Below, in pieces: positions 9,122 to 17,422 of a stretch of DNA of 59,832 bases. The first letter of the stretch is position 1; each line of letters begins with the position of its first letter. The notes beneath the pieces are model-generated. The model had not been told where the DNA came from. It did not search any database and saw nothing but the letters and a program-made list of their open reading frames with translations. The translations under genes were made by a program, and so were the position numbers. Source of the DNA: Acidobacteriota bacterium (GTDB lineage: Bacteria > Acidobacteriota > UBA6911); assembly GCA_016929335.1 (NCBI GenBank), contig JAFGIY010000202.1, positions 1 to 59,832 of the forward strand, given 5' to 3'.

Positions 9122-10675
9122 CTATAGCGGAATCAGGCCGTGCTTCTTGGCCGGTCTCAGTTCGCGCTTGGTATGCACGTATTCCAGCGCCTGCGCGATG
9201 TGGTGCCGCGTCAGTGAAGGTTCAATGATGGAATCCACGAGGCGCCGTCCGGCAGCGACATAGGGATTGGAAAATGCCTCGCGATACTTCTCGATCAATT
9301 CCTTGCGTTTGGCCGCTTTGTTTTGCGCTTCCTGGATTTCCTTGCGGAAAACGATTTCGGCCGCCCCCTCCGCGCCCATCACGGCTATTTCGGCCGTCGG
9401 CCACGCGTACACGCGGTCGGCGCCCAGGTCTTTGCCGCACATTGCCAGGTAGGCGCCGCCATAGCTCTTGCGCAATATCACGGTGATCTTCGGGACGGTC
9501 GTTGCGGAATAAGCGAACAGCATTTTCGCTCCGTGACGGATGATGCCGCCGTACTCCTGCTGCACGCCCGGCAAAAAGCCCGGCACATCCACGAACGTAA
9601 GCAGGGGCACATTAAAGGCGTTGCAGAAGCGGATGAAGCGGGAAGCCTTGTCGGAAGAGTTGATATCCAGCACGCCGGCCTGCACGGAAGGCTGGTTGGC
9701 GACAATACCGATGGAGCGGCCCGCAATGCGTGCAAATCCGACCACGATATTGGTGGCGTAGCCGGATTGCACTTCCAGAAAATCACTGAAATCGACAACA
9801 CGGGTAATGACCTCCCGAACGTCGTAGCTCTTCTTGGTATCGGTCGGCACTATCGTATCCAGGTCGGGATTAGGCTCGAAATTAGAATCGCCATCCACCT
9901 GGGGCGGATCTTCAAGGTTATTGGACGGCAGAAAGCTGAGAAGCTTCCGGCAGATCGCGACGGCATGGTTGTCGTCTTCGGCGATGAAATGAATCACGCC
10001 GGAATGGGTCATGTGCGCCTCCGGTCCGCCCAACTGCTCGGCTGTCACATTTTCGCCCGTAACGCTCTTGATCACCGACGGGCCGGTGATGAACATCTGG
10101 GCCTGGCGGGTCTGGATGATGAAATCGGTCAAAGCCGGGCTGTAAGCCGCACCGCCCGCGCAGGGGCCGCAGATCAGTGAAACCTGAGGCACCGCACCCG
10201 AAAGCATCACATTCGTGTAGAAGACCTTGCCGTAGGCGGAAAGGGAATCGATTCCTTCCTGAACGCGTGCGCCGCCCGAATCGTTGATGAAGATGAAGGG
10301 TGAGCCCGTCTTCAGCGACTGCTCCATGATTTCAGCCACCTTGATGGAGTGAACCTCGCCGGCCGAACCGCCTGCAACACTGAAGTCCTGGCTGGCGAGA
10401 TGTACCAGCCGGCCGTCGATGGATGCCGCTCCCGTTACCACGCCGTCGGCCGGAAAGCTCTTTCCGGCCATGCCGAACAGCACGGCCCGGTGCTCGGCGA
10501 ATAGGCCGGTTTCTTCAAAGCTGTTCGGATCGGTCATCAGGTCAATTCGTTCCCGAGCCGTCAGCTTGCCTTCTTTATGCTGCTTTTCCAGTCTGTCGGC
10601 GCCGCCGCCCATCATGGTTTCCCGGCGCCGCTTCTGCAATTCCGCGATCTTTTCCTGCATGGATTGAATAGCCAT
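9122..10675 (-). CDS. mmdA: Methylmalonyl-CoA carboxyltransferase 12S subunit (acyl-CoA carboxylase beta type)
   Basis: The 517-residue carboxyltransferase has two crotonase-like halves. It moves CO2 between methylmalonyl-CoA/propionyl-CoA and carrier biotin. Visible features are the N-terminal oxyanion loop region SGGARVQEGIDSLSAYG, the acyl-CoA pocket segment GGAAYSPALTDF, and the C-terminal GGAYLAMCGKDLGADRVYAW followed by AVMGAEGAAEIVF. Length fits PccB/MmdA. It lies between the 5S gene and the accessory protein in the same operon. It could also serve a propionyl-CoA carboxylase or a decarboxylase; the neighbouring 5S gene favours transcarboxylase. Confidence 0.93.
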   Translation of the reverse strand: MAIQSMQEKIAELQKRRRETMMGGGADRLEKQHKEGKLTARERIDLMTDPNSFEETGLFAEHRAVLFGMAGKSFPADGVVTGAASIDGRLVHLASQDFSVAGGSAGEVHSIKVAEIMEQSLKTGSPFIFINDSGGARVQEGIDSLSAYGKVFYTNVMLSGAVPQVSLICGPCAGGAAYSPALTDFIIQTRQAQMFITGPSVIKSVTGENVTAEQLGGPEAHMTHSGVIHFIAEDDNHAVAICRKLLSFLPSNNLEDPPQVDGDSNFEPNPDLDTIVPTDTKKSYDVREVITRVVDFSDFLEVQSGYATNIVVGFARIAGRSIGIVANQPSVQAGVLDINSSDKASRFIRFCNAFNVPLLTFVDVPGFLPGVQQEYGGIIRHGAKMLFAYSATTVPKITVILRKSYGGAYLAMCGKDLGADRVYAWPTAEIAVMGAEGAAEIVFRKEIQEAQNKAAKRKELIEKYREAFSNPYVAAGRRLVDSIIEPSLTRHHIAQALEYVHTKRELRPAKKHGLIPL

Positions 10676-10698
10676 TTATTGTGACTCCCCTCGCTTGT

Positions 10699-12216
10699 CT
10701 ACACCGGCGAAACTGTAACCCTGTGCGTGGTTTCGTTCAGTTTCACATCGTAGGTTATTGTCGTACGCACCGGGCCCTTGCCGCCGTCCTGGATCGCACC
10801 GGGTGCGCCCTGTTTCGAAGCTGCAGCCGGTTCTGCGTTGGGATCCTTGCTCAGGTTCTTCGGACCCGCATCGCGCGTTGAGAAGAATTTGGGTGCTACT
10901 TGAGGGAACATCGCAAAAGTCAGCACATCTTCATCGGAACCGTTGCAGCCGGGCAATGCCAGAGCCGCTTCGCGCAGGTCCTGCCACTCCGGCTTCAGAA
11001 GATCGGCCGGCCGGCATGTGATCGGAGGCTTGCCGGTCTGTTTGGCTGCAATTTCGATGACTTCCGGATTGCGTGGCCCTATTGTTTCACCGTAATAGCC
11101 CAGCATCAGGTCGGCGAATTCACCGGTCAGGATTTTATATTTTCCCATCAGCACGTTAAAGACCGCCTGAGTTCCAACGATCTGGCTGGTCGGCGTTACC
11201 AGCGGCGGATAGCCTGAATCCTTGCGCACTCTGGGAACCTCCGCCAGCACTTCTTCCGTGCGGTCATCCGCCTTCTGTTGCTTCAACTGGCTTTCCATGT
11301 TTGAGAGCATTCCGCCGGGGATCTGGCTCTCGAAGATCTCCGTTTCCACGCCGGTGATATTCGAAATGAACTCCTTGTAGCGAGGCGCGATCTTCTGGAA
11401 ATGTTTTTTGATTTTCAGGAGGATCTTCTTGTCAATCCGGGTGTCAAAGCCTGTGCCTTCGAGCATTTCCACCAGGCTCTCCGTCGGATTGTGCCCGGGA
11501 CCGAGGCTGAGGGCGCTGATGGCCGTATCCACTCCGTCCGCTCCGGCTTCAATGGCCTTCATCAGGCTCACCATGGTGACTCCCGTGGTCGCATGCACGT
11601 GAACCTGAACCCGCACGTCCCGGCCGCAGGCTTCTTTTATGCCCTTGACGAGATCGTAAGCCGGCTGAGGCTTGAGCAGCGCGGCCATATCTTTGATGCA
11701 GATGGAATCGCAGCCCAGTGCGACCAGTTTTTCAGCATGCTCCACGAAGCCTTTGATGGCATGAAGGGGACTGATGGTATAGGAGATGGCTCCCTGTGCA
11801 TGCTTGCCGGTCCTCTTAACGGCGGCAATGGCGCGCTGCAGATTGCGGATGTCGTTCAGTGCATCGAAAATTCTGAATACATCGATGCCGTTTTCCGCAG
11901 CCTTTTCAACGAACCGGTCCACTACCGTATCTTCGTAATGCCGGTAGCCGAGCAGGTTCTGGCCGCGAAGCAGCATCTGCAGCCGGGTATTGGGCATGAG
12001 CTTGCGGAAGGCGCGCAGACGCTCCCACGGATCTTCATTAAGAAACCGGATGCAGGAATCAAAAGTCGCTCCTCCCCAGCACTCAACGGACCAGAAGCCC
12101 GCCTTGTCTATATCCTCGCATGCGGGCGCCATATCTTCCGTCGCCATACGCGTAGCCATCACACTTTGATGCGCATCGCGGAGAATCAGTTCCGTAACGT
12201 CGATTATCTTGGGCAT
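10699..12216 (-). CDS. Pyruvate/oxaloacetate carboxyltransferase (transcarboxylase 5S-type subunit)
   Basis: This 505-residue DRE-TIM barrel enzyme transfers CO2 between carboxybiotin and pyruvate to give oxaloacetate. Visible active-site elements are LRDAHQS (12-18, metal-binding Asp), Lys175 in CIKDMAALL (the lysine normally carbamylated to bridge the metal) and the metal His pair VHVHATTG (His206, His208). The C-terminal tail (YDVKLNETTHRVTVSPV) resembles the first strands of the biotin carrier encoded downstream, as if a fused carrier had been split off. AGGGA precedes the ATG. It is first in the operon; the 335-bp gap upstream probably holds the promoter. Confidence 0.93.
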   Translation of the reverse strand: MPKIIDVTELILRDAHQSVMATRMATEDMAPACEDIDKAGFWSVECWGGATFDSCIRFLNEDPWERLRAFRKLMPNTRLQMLLRGQNLLGYRHYEDTVVDRFVEKAAENGIDVFRIFDALNDIRNLQRAIAAVKRTGKHAQGAISYTISPLHAIKGFVEHAEKLVALGCDSICIKDMAALLKPQPAYDLVKGIKEACGRDVRVQVHVHATTGVTMVSLMKAIEAGADGVDTAISALSLGPGHNPTESLVEMLEGTGFDTRIDKKILLKIKKHFQKIAPRYKEFISNITGVETEIFESQIPGGMLSNMESQLKQQKADDRTEEVLAEVPRVRKDSGYPPLVTPTSQIVGTQAVFNVLMGKYKILTGEFADLMLGYYGETIGPRNPEVIEIAAKQTGKPPITCRPADLLKPEWQDLREAALALPGCNGSDEDVLTFAMFPQVAPKFFSTRDAGPKNLSKDPNAEPAAASKQGAPGAIQDGGKGPVRTTITYDVKLNETTHRVTVSPV

Positions 12217-12551
12217 ATCCGATTTCCCTTAAACAATAGAGTTTGCCCATCCTTCCCTCATGAAGACCAACAGAGAGAAGCTGCCGGGGAATAGCAGAAG
12301 CCCGCAGGGGATGAAAGCCGGTTCCCTATAACCCATGAAGAATGAAGGATGGTAATTATTGCTGAACGCCCTGTCATAGTATGATGACCCGTTTATGGAC
12401 AACACCCGAGTTGAGGGCGTCAGCGTGAAAACCCGATCTTCGGTAAAGCCAACTACTATCTATATATAAAAGTGGTAATTTTTAGCCCAATCTCCGGCAA
12501 ATTCAAGGTCAAAAGTTCGGAAGGGACAGGCCACGAATTACACGAATGCAT
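12217..12551. other. 335-bp gap upstream of the transcarboxylase operon
   Basis: No gene was seen. The gap should carry the promoter of the minus-strand transcarboxylase-mutase operon. A possible TTGTCC / TACTAT pair with short spacing reads on the minus strand near 12376-12404, too weak to annotate separately. The far end is the palindrome at 12530-12571. Confidence 0.4.
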
Positions 12552-12571
12552 TTATTCGTGCAATTCGTGGC
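12530..12571. repeat. GCCACGAATT-family palindrome that forms the end of the chelatase gene
   Basis: The arms GCCACGAATTACACGAAT and its reverse complement (one mismatch, 18-bp stem, 6-nt loop) overlap the 3' end of the minus-strand ATPase gene. Read on that strand the element encodes the last residues HELHE and the TAA stop. Confidence 0.85.
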
Positions 12572-14576
12572 TGACGACAGCCTGCAGAACCGAATCGGGT
12601 GTGAGATCGCCTACGGCAAGGAATGAAGCCTCCATGATTCCTGCGATGCGCTTCATCTCGCTTTCGCCTTTATCTTGAACTGCGGCATCGATGAAAATGG
12701 CCGGGATCCGATCCAGCGCGATTTTCCGGGCCAGCGACTGCAATTCTTCCAGGGGTTCCGCTCCTGGCGTTACGGTTATGTTCGCTTCACCGTCGGAAAT
12801 AATCACCAGAATCGGGCGGAGGCGCGGATTCTTCAATCGCTCCGAGCGGATGAGTTGCCATGCGCGCAATAAACTGTCCGCAAACGGAGTCGCGCCTCCG
12901 GCGGGAAGTGTTTCGAGCGCTGATCTGGCGATAGCGAGGCTCGAGGTCGGGGCCAGAACCAGTGTTGAAGTTTGTCCGCCAAAGGCAATCAGAGCCGCCT
13001 TGCTTCTGATTTGCCGGGCTTTATGCAGAATGGCCAGAACCGCGCCTTTGGCCGCTTTCATCGGCTTTTGAGCCTGCGAACTCATCGATCCCGAGGCGTC
13101 CACCACAAAGACGATCAGATTATCCCGCGGCTTGACCAGCCGCTTTTTCCGGAGATCGTCGTGTGTTACCGGAACGCCGCCTTTATGCCCTGCCTCCTCA
13201 CGCGCCGATCGCACTGCGGCCTGTCTCAGCGTAGCGCCGACGGCGATATGGTAATCCCGATCTCCGGGGGCGACAGGTTCCGCTCGGAGGTGCCGGCCTG
13301 TCCGGCCGGAAATTGCCGGCCCGGATTTACCTTTCCCTTTCGAATTCTTCGCCAGCAGATTTTCGACATCGATCGCCGAGGCTGCAATCACCGTATCCGC
13401 CTCAACAACCACCTCAGCATGTTTTTTCCCGAGAAAGGAAAACAGGAGGCTTCCTGCCGCGGCATCGCCGGGTACCTGCATTCTTTCCGCCATGTCTTCC
13501 GGATCGATTTCTAAGGGATCAGAATCGTTTTTTTTTACCGCCGGATCCGCGCCGAGCACATCATGGAGAGCTTCTTCTATTTTTTCTCTTAGAACCTCCG
13601 GTCGATCGAGCGCTGAACGCATCATCCGATGAGGGAGCGCAAGCCGGGCAGCTTCAACCACGTCCGGGTTTTCGATTTTGCTTTTTTCCAGCAGGGCCGC
13701 ATGTGCGCGAGCGGCTTTGTAGATGGTGATATCTGCGCGATGACCCTGCAATTGGAGATCCCGTGTCAAACGGACGATTGCGGTCATCAGATTGTCGGAA
13801 ATGGACGGGGAGTCCAGATGATTTCGGGCGTAGGCAATTTGATTGGAAATTGTTTCGTCAGCCTGAGCCCATTCGTCCAGAAAACGCCCGGGATTGTTTT
13901 CGAAGGCCATGTGCCGCTGCACGATCGCTTTCCTTGCATCAAGATCGACGACGCTCCGGATGGCGACACACAATCCAAACCGGTCCAGAAACTGCGGCCG
14001 CAGCTCTCCTTCTTCCGGATTCATGGTGCCGATCAGTATGAAGCGTGCCGGATGGACGAACGAAATCCCCTCGCGCTCTATGATATTGATACCCGAAGCG
14101 GCGGAATCCAGAAGCATGTCGACGAGGTGATCGGGGAGAAGGTTCACCTCATCCACGTAAAGAATGCCGCGATTGGCGGCCGCGAGAAGGCCGGGCTCGA
14201 ACCGGCGCTCTCCTGCTTGAAGCGCTTTCTCAATATGAAGGCTGCCGACCAGGCGGTCTTCGGTCGCGTTCAGGGGGAGTTCCACAAAGGGCATGGGGCG
14301 CATCACCGTTTGCCCGGTGCTCTGTCCGCCCGAAACAAATTCAACTCCATGCCGGCTCAGCGGATCCTGCGGATCGGAATTAAATGGAGAATCCTCCACG
14401 ACCTCTATGTCGGGGAGGAGCTGTGCCAGCGCCCTCACCGCCGTCGACTTGCCGGTTCCCTTGTGACCCTGGATCAATACGCCGCCGATAGACGGGTCCA
14501 CCGCATTGATAATAAGAGCAGTCTTCAATGCGTTCTGTTCCACGATTGCGGAAAATGGGTATAAAAGCCGCCGCAT
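12552..14576 (-). CDS. ChlI-ChlD-type fused AAA+ ATPase / VWA protein (metal chelatase subunit)
   Basis: The 674-residue product joins a ChlI/BchI-like AAA+ domain to a ChlD-like VWA domain. The AAA+ part has Walker A GHKGTGKS (37-44), LVGSLHIEKAL, a Walker B region ILYVDEVNLL and IGTMNPEEG. The VWA domain has the MIDAS motif DASGS at 493-497. Such proteins work with a CobN/ChlH-type catalytic subunit to insert Mg or Co into tetrapyrroles. No catalytic subunit is in the window. With a B12-dependent mutase next door a cobalt-chelatase role is attractive but unproven; other MoxR/VWA-like roles remain possible. The ATG at 14576 is chosen for GGAG 6 nt upstream. The last codons and stop lie inside a palindromic repeat. 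Confidence 0.85.
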   Translation of the reverse strand: MRRLLYPFSAIVEQNALKTALIINAVDPSIGGVLIQGHKGTGKSTAVRALAQLLPDIEVVEDSPFNSDPQDPLSRHGVEFVSGGQSTGQTVMRPMPFVELPLNATEDRLVGSLHIEKALQAGERRFEPGLLAAANRGILYVDEVNLLPDHLVDMLLDSAASGINIIEREGISFVHPARFILIGTMNPEEGELRPQFLDRFGLCVAIRSVVDLDARKAIVQRHMAFENNPGRFLDEWAQADETISNQIAYARNHLDSPSISDNLMTAIVRLTRDLQLQGHRADITIYKAARAHAALLEKSKIENPDVVEAARLALPHRMMRSALDRPEVLREKIEEALHDVLGADPAVKKNDSDPLEIDPEDMAERMQVPGDAAAGSLLFSFLGKKHAEVVVEADTVIAASAIDVENLLAKNSKGKGKSGPAISGRTGRHLRAEPVAPGDRDYHIAVGATLRQAAVRSAREEAGHKGGVPVTHDDLRKKRLVKPRDNLIVFVVDASGSMSSQAQKPMKAAKGAVLAILHKARQIRSKAALIAFGGQTSTLVLAPTSSLAIARSALETLPAGGATPFADSLLRAWQLIRSERLKNPRLRPILVIISDGEANITVTPGAEPLEELQSLARKIALDRIPAIFIDAAVQDKGESEMKRIAGIMEASFLAVGDLTPDSVLQAVVSHELHE

Positions 14577-14659
14577 ATTCAACTCCGACAACATCCAGGA
14601 TGGAAGATATCTCCGCCCGCCATCCGTATCAAATGAAAAGCGCAACCGGTCTGCAAACC

Positions 14660-14693
14660 CATGTGGGTCGCGGCTTCAGCCGCGACCCACATG
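14660..14693. repeat. Perfect palindrome, 16-bp arms around TT
   Basis: CATGTGGGTCGCGGCT pairs perfectly with AGCCGCGACCCACATG. It sits between the GH57 gene stop (14823) and the chelatase gene start (14576). A strong hairpin would form, but there is no T-run. It shares core and flank with the element at 2820-2839. Confidence 0.75.
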
Positions 14694-14822
14694 ATTCACG
14701 TCATTCCTGCTTGAATCAGCGCCTCGCTTCCACTGTTCTGGGGCTTTTGAGACAGTTTCAGCGTCCCCGCCGGCGAGGCTGCGATGCGCATGAGATCGGG
14801 CATGCGGGCGGAGTTTGCGTGA

Positions 14823-17252
14823 TCAATCGACTCTGACGTATAAGTTAGTCCCGAGTTTTCGGAATTCCTCAGTCCAGGCTTTGGCGTTTATATCGCCGCT
14901 TGAGGCGGATGCCTTAAGTCTGGGATATTCATTTTGCAGCAGTTCGTAACAGATATTCTGCGCGCGGAAAAAATTAGTCGTAAAGGGAAGCTTCGCCGCC
15001 ATAGAAACCGCTGCCGTGAACCGCTTCAGCGAAGGAAGATCTCCGGGGTTTTTTAAGCAGTCCATGGCAAGCTTCTCGATTTTTTCGCGCATAGCGCATT
15101 CCAGCGATTCTTTATCAAGCTGGACTTCCCACAACGCCGCGTCTTCCACAAGAGCCGACACGCGATCCGGATTGAGATCATCGGCCTGGATGGAACGCAG
15201 CAGCTGCAAATTGATAACCGCCGTTGCGATATTTCGGAAAGAATTGGAGGGAGCTGCGTCCAGGTTCATCAGGGACCGAATAATCGGTTCCGCGCGTTCG
15301 TATGCCCTGCAGTTCAATTCCTCCAGCTCCGTGCCGGCCGATTTAAGGAGAATGCTCAGAATCCTGCGCTGCTCATCTTTGAATAGTGAATTCAAAGAGA
15401 ATGTGGACTCTCCGAAATACTCATCCATAATGCGAAGGACGGATTGCAGATCGTCCTTTTCGAAGGCGCGGATCATATCAAGTCTGATTGTTTCTCCCGG
15501 ACGATCTTCCTGACACTCTCTTACACCTCCGCTGATGCTGTGATCTCCGGGATACAGAGCCGCGTATTCCACATCCGATGATTCGCCGGTTATGCTGGAT
15601 GTGATTCTGCATCGGCCCATGATCATCCTGGATTTTCCGCTCGAAACGGTTTTGGAAAACTCCCGGTTTACGCTATACGAATAGAACTCAGACTTTTGCG
15701 GATAATCCCGGAACAGCGAACTGGCGGCATAATGCTCCGCGACGCGGTGCAGGTCCAGCATGGCGGGCTTGACGTTTCGGATGTAGAGGTCCCGGCCGTT
15801 TCCATGTTTCGGATCATTGCTCTGCGCCTTCTGTAATATTCCCAAAAAATCCGATTCGATGCTGTTCCTGCCGAAGAGCTCTTCCGCCAACTGGATTGCG
15901 CGCCCCGCATATTGCATTGTCTGAACGGTCTCGATGTTGGAGACATCGTCAAAGAACCAGCCGCAACTGGCATACATCAGCAGCGTGTGTCTCTGGAGTT
16001 CGAGCAATTTCAAAACTCTTATGCGCTCTTCGGAACTCAGATTGCGAGATCCATGCTTAATCAGAAAGCGCTCCACCGATTCGGCGGAACGATCGAGAAT
16101 GACATCGATGTAATCATTGCGGGCTTCCCAGGGATCTCTAAGATAGGAGATTGTCTCGTCATCATATAGGCCCGCCAGGTGATCTCTCAGCCAATCGAGC
16201 GCTTCGCGGAACGGAGTTCTCCATTTCTGTTGCCAGCCCGGATGTGTACCGGTATTGCAGCCGCAGTCTTCTTTCCAGCGGGCGATTCCGTGCGGGCAGC
16301 TCCAGGAGGTGTTTTCCCAGATTTCAACCAGGTGAGTCGGCGGACACTTTTCCAGATACTCCCCGTAATTTGTCAGGCGCGCTTTGGAGCCCGATTCGAT
16401 GGAATGCAGTGCGTAGGCCAGGGCCATGTCGCCGAAACGATGGTGATGGCCGAATGTTTCGCCGTCCGTGGCGATGTGCACGATCTGCGGCCATTTCCTC
16501 TCGGATGAAAATGCCCCCATCAGGCGGTTTATGAAGGCTGTGCCGTCTGAAAGCAATTTCTCAAAACCGACAGCCAAGGAGATGGGGCCGTCGTAGAAAA
16601 AAAGAGCCATCCTGCGGCCGGTGGGGAGGATTATTTCATAGGCCATGCTGGGATCGATATTCTGGTTGGCAAAAGTGTGCCAGGTCCGTTCACCTCTTTT
16701 GCGCATTCTCCTGGCCTGATGAGGAGCCAGGACTGCGAACTTGAGACCCATTTGAGCCATCAAATCCAGCGTTTCCAAATCTACAGCCGTTTCCGGTATC
16801 CACATGCTCTCCGGCTGCCGGCCGAAGCGATAAATGAAATCCTGTATTCCCCATCGGACTTGCGTGATCTTGTCTCGGTAGTTGCATAGAGGCAATATCG
16901 CGTGGTTATAAGCCTGGGCAATGGCGGAACCGTGTCCGGAAAAACGCCGGATGCTTTCCCTGTCGGCCTCCAGAATACGGCGGTATGTGGCCGGATGCTC
17001 ATCGGCAAGCCAGGATAAAAGCGTCGGGCCAAAATTAAAGCTGATTCCGGAATAGTTATTCACGATCCGATCAATCCGCCCGTTGCTGTCCAGGATTCGA
17101 GCCCTGCTGTTCGGCTCATAGCATTCCGCCGTGATCCGCTGGTTCCAGTCGTGGTAGGGATGGGCTGATTGCTGGTATTCAATGGCCTCAAGCCAGGGAT
17201 TCTCACGCGGCGGCTGGTAAAAGTGCGCGTGAATGCATATATAGTGTTCCAC
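14823..17252 (-). CDS. GH57-family glycoside hydrolase with DUF3536 C-terminal region
   Basis: The 809-residue product carries a GH57 N-terminal (beta/alpha)7 catalytic region and a long C-terminal DUF3536-type helical region (from about residue 350). Visible GH57 motifs are HAHFYQP (8-14), the nucleophile motif MWIPE (Glu154) and the acid motif ATDGETFGHHH (Asp263). GH57 enzymes act on alpha-glucans as amylases, branching enzymes or transferases. The branching-enzyme gene upstream suggests glycogen/alpha-glucan turnover. No signal peptide is seen, so it is cytoplasmic. Translation appears to start at a GTG (17252) with GGAG 10 nt upstream. The exact activity cannot be read from sequence. Confidence 0.88.
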   Translation of the reverse strand: MEHYICIHAHFYQPPRENPWLEAIEYQQSAHPYHDWNQRITAECYEPNSRARILDSNGRIDRIVNNYSGISFNFGPTLLSWLADEHPATYRRILEADRESIRRFSGHGSAIAQAYNHAILPLCNYRDKITQVRWGIQDFIYRFGRQPESMWIPETAVDLETLDLMAQMGLKFAVLAPHQARRMRKRGERTWHTFANQNIDPSMAYEIILPTGRRMALFFYDGPISLAVGFEKLLSDGTAFINRLMGAFSSERKWPQIVHIATDGETFGHHHRFGDMALAYALHSIESGSKARLTNYGEYLEKCPPTHLVEIWENTSWSCPHGIARWKEDCGCNTGTHPGWQQKWRTPFREALDWLRDHLAGLYDDETISYLRDPWEARNDYIDVILDRSAESVERFLIKHGSRNLSSEERIRVLKLLELQRHTLLMYASCGWFFDDVSNIETVQTMQYAGRAIQLAEELFGRNSIESDFLGILQKAQSNDPKHGNGRDLYIRNVKPAMLDLHRVAEHYAASSLFRDYPQKSEFYSYSVNREFSKTVSSGKSRMIMGRCRITSSITGESSDVEYAALYPGDHSISGGVRECQEDRPGETIRLDMIRAFEKDDLQSVLRIMDEYFGESTFSLNSLFKDEQRRILSILLKSAGTELEELNCRAYERAEPIIRSLMNLDAAPSNSFRNIATAVINLQLLRSIQADDLNPDRVSALVEDAALWEVQLDKESLECAMREKIEKLAMDCLKNPGDLPSLKRFTAAVSMAAKLPFTTNFFRAQNICYELLQNEYPRLKASASSGDINAKAWTEEFRKLGTNLYVRVD

Positions 17253-17422
17253 TGTACGATATCTCCATGCCGGGCAGCAGCGGTACAGCGGGCCAAACGA
17301 AAGAAGCGACCGTTCCGGCCGGCAAAACGCATCGGTATCAGTATCGGCGCTTCAGGTTTTGATCATCGGCATTAAATGCGGGTGAGCGACAGCCTTACCG
17401 ACAGCGGTTCCGAAGGCCCTGC

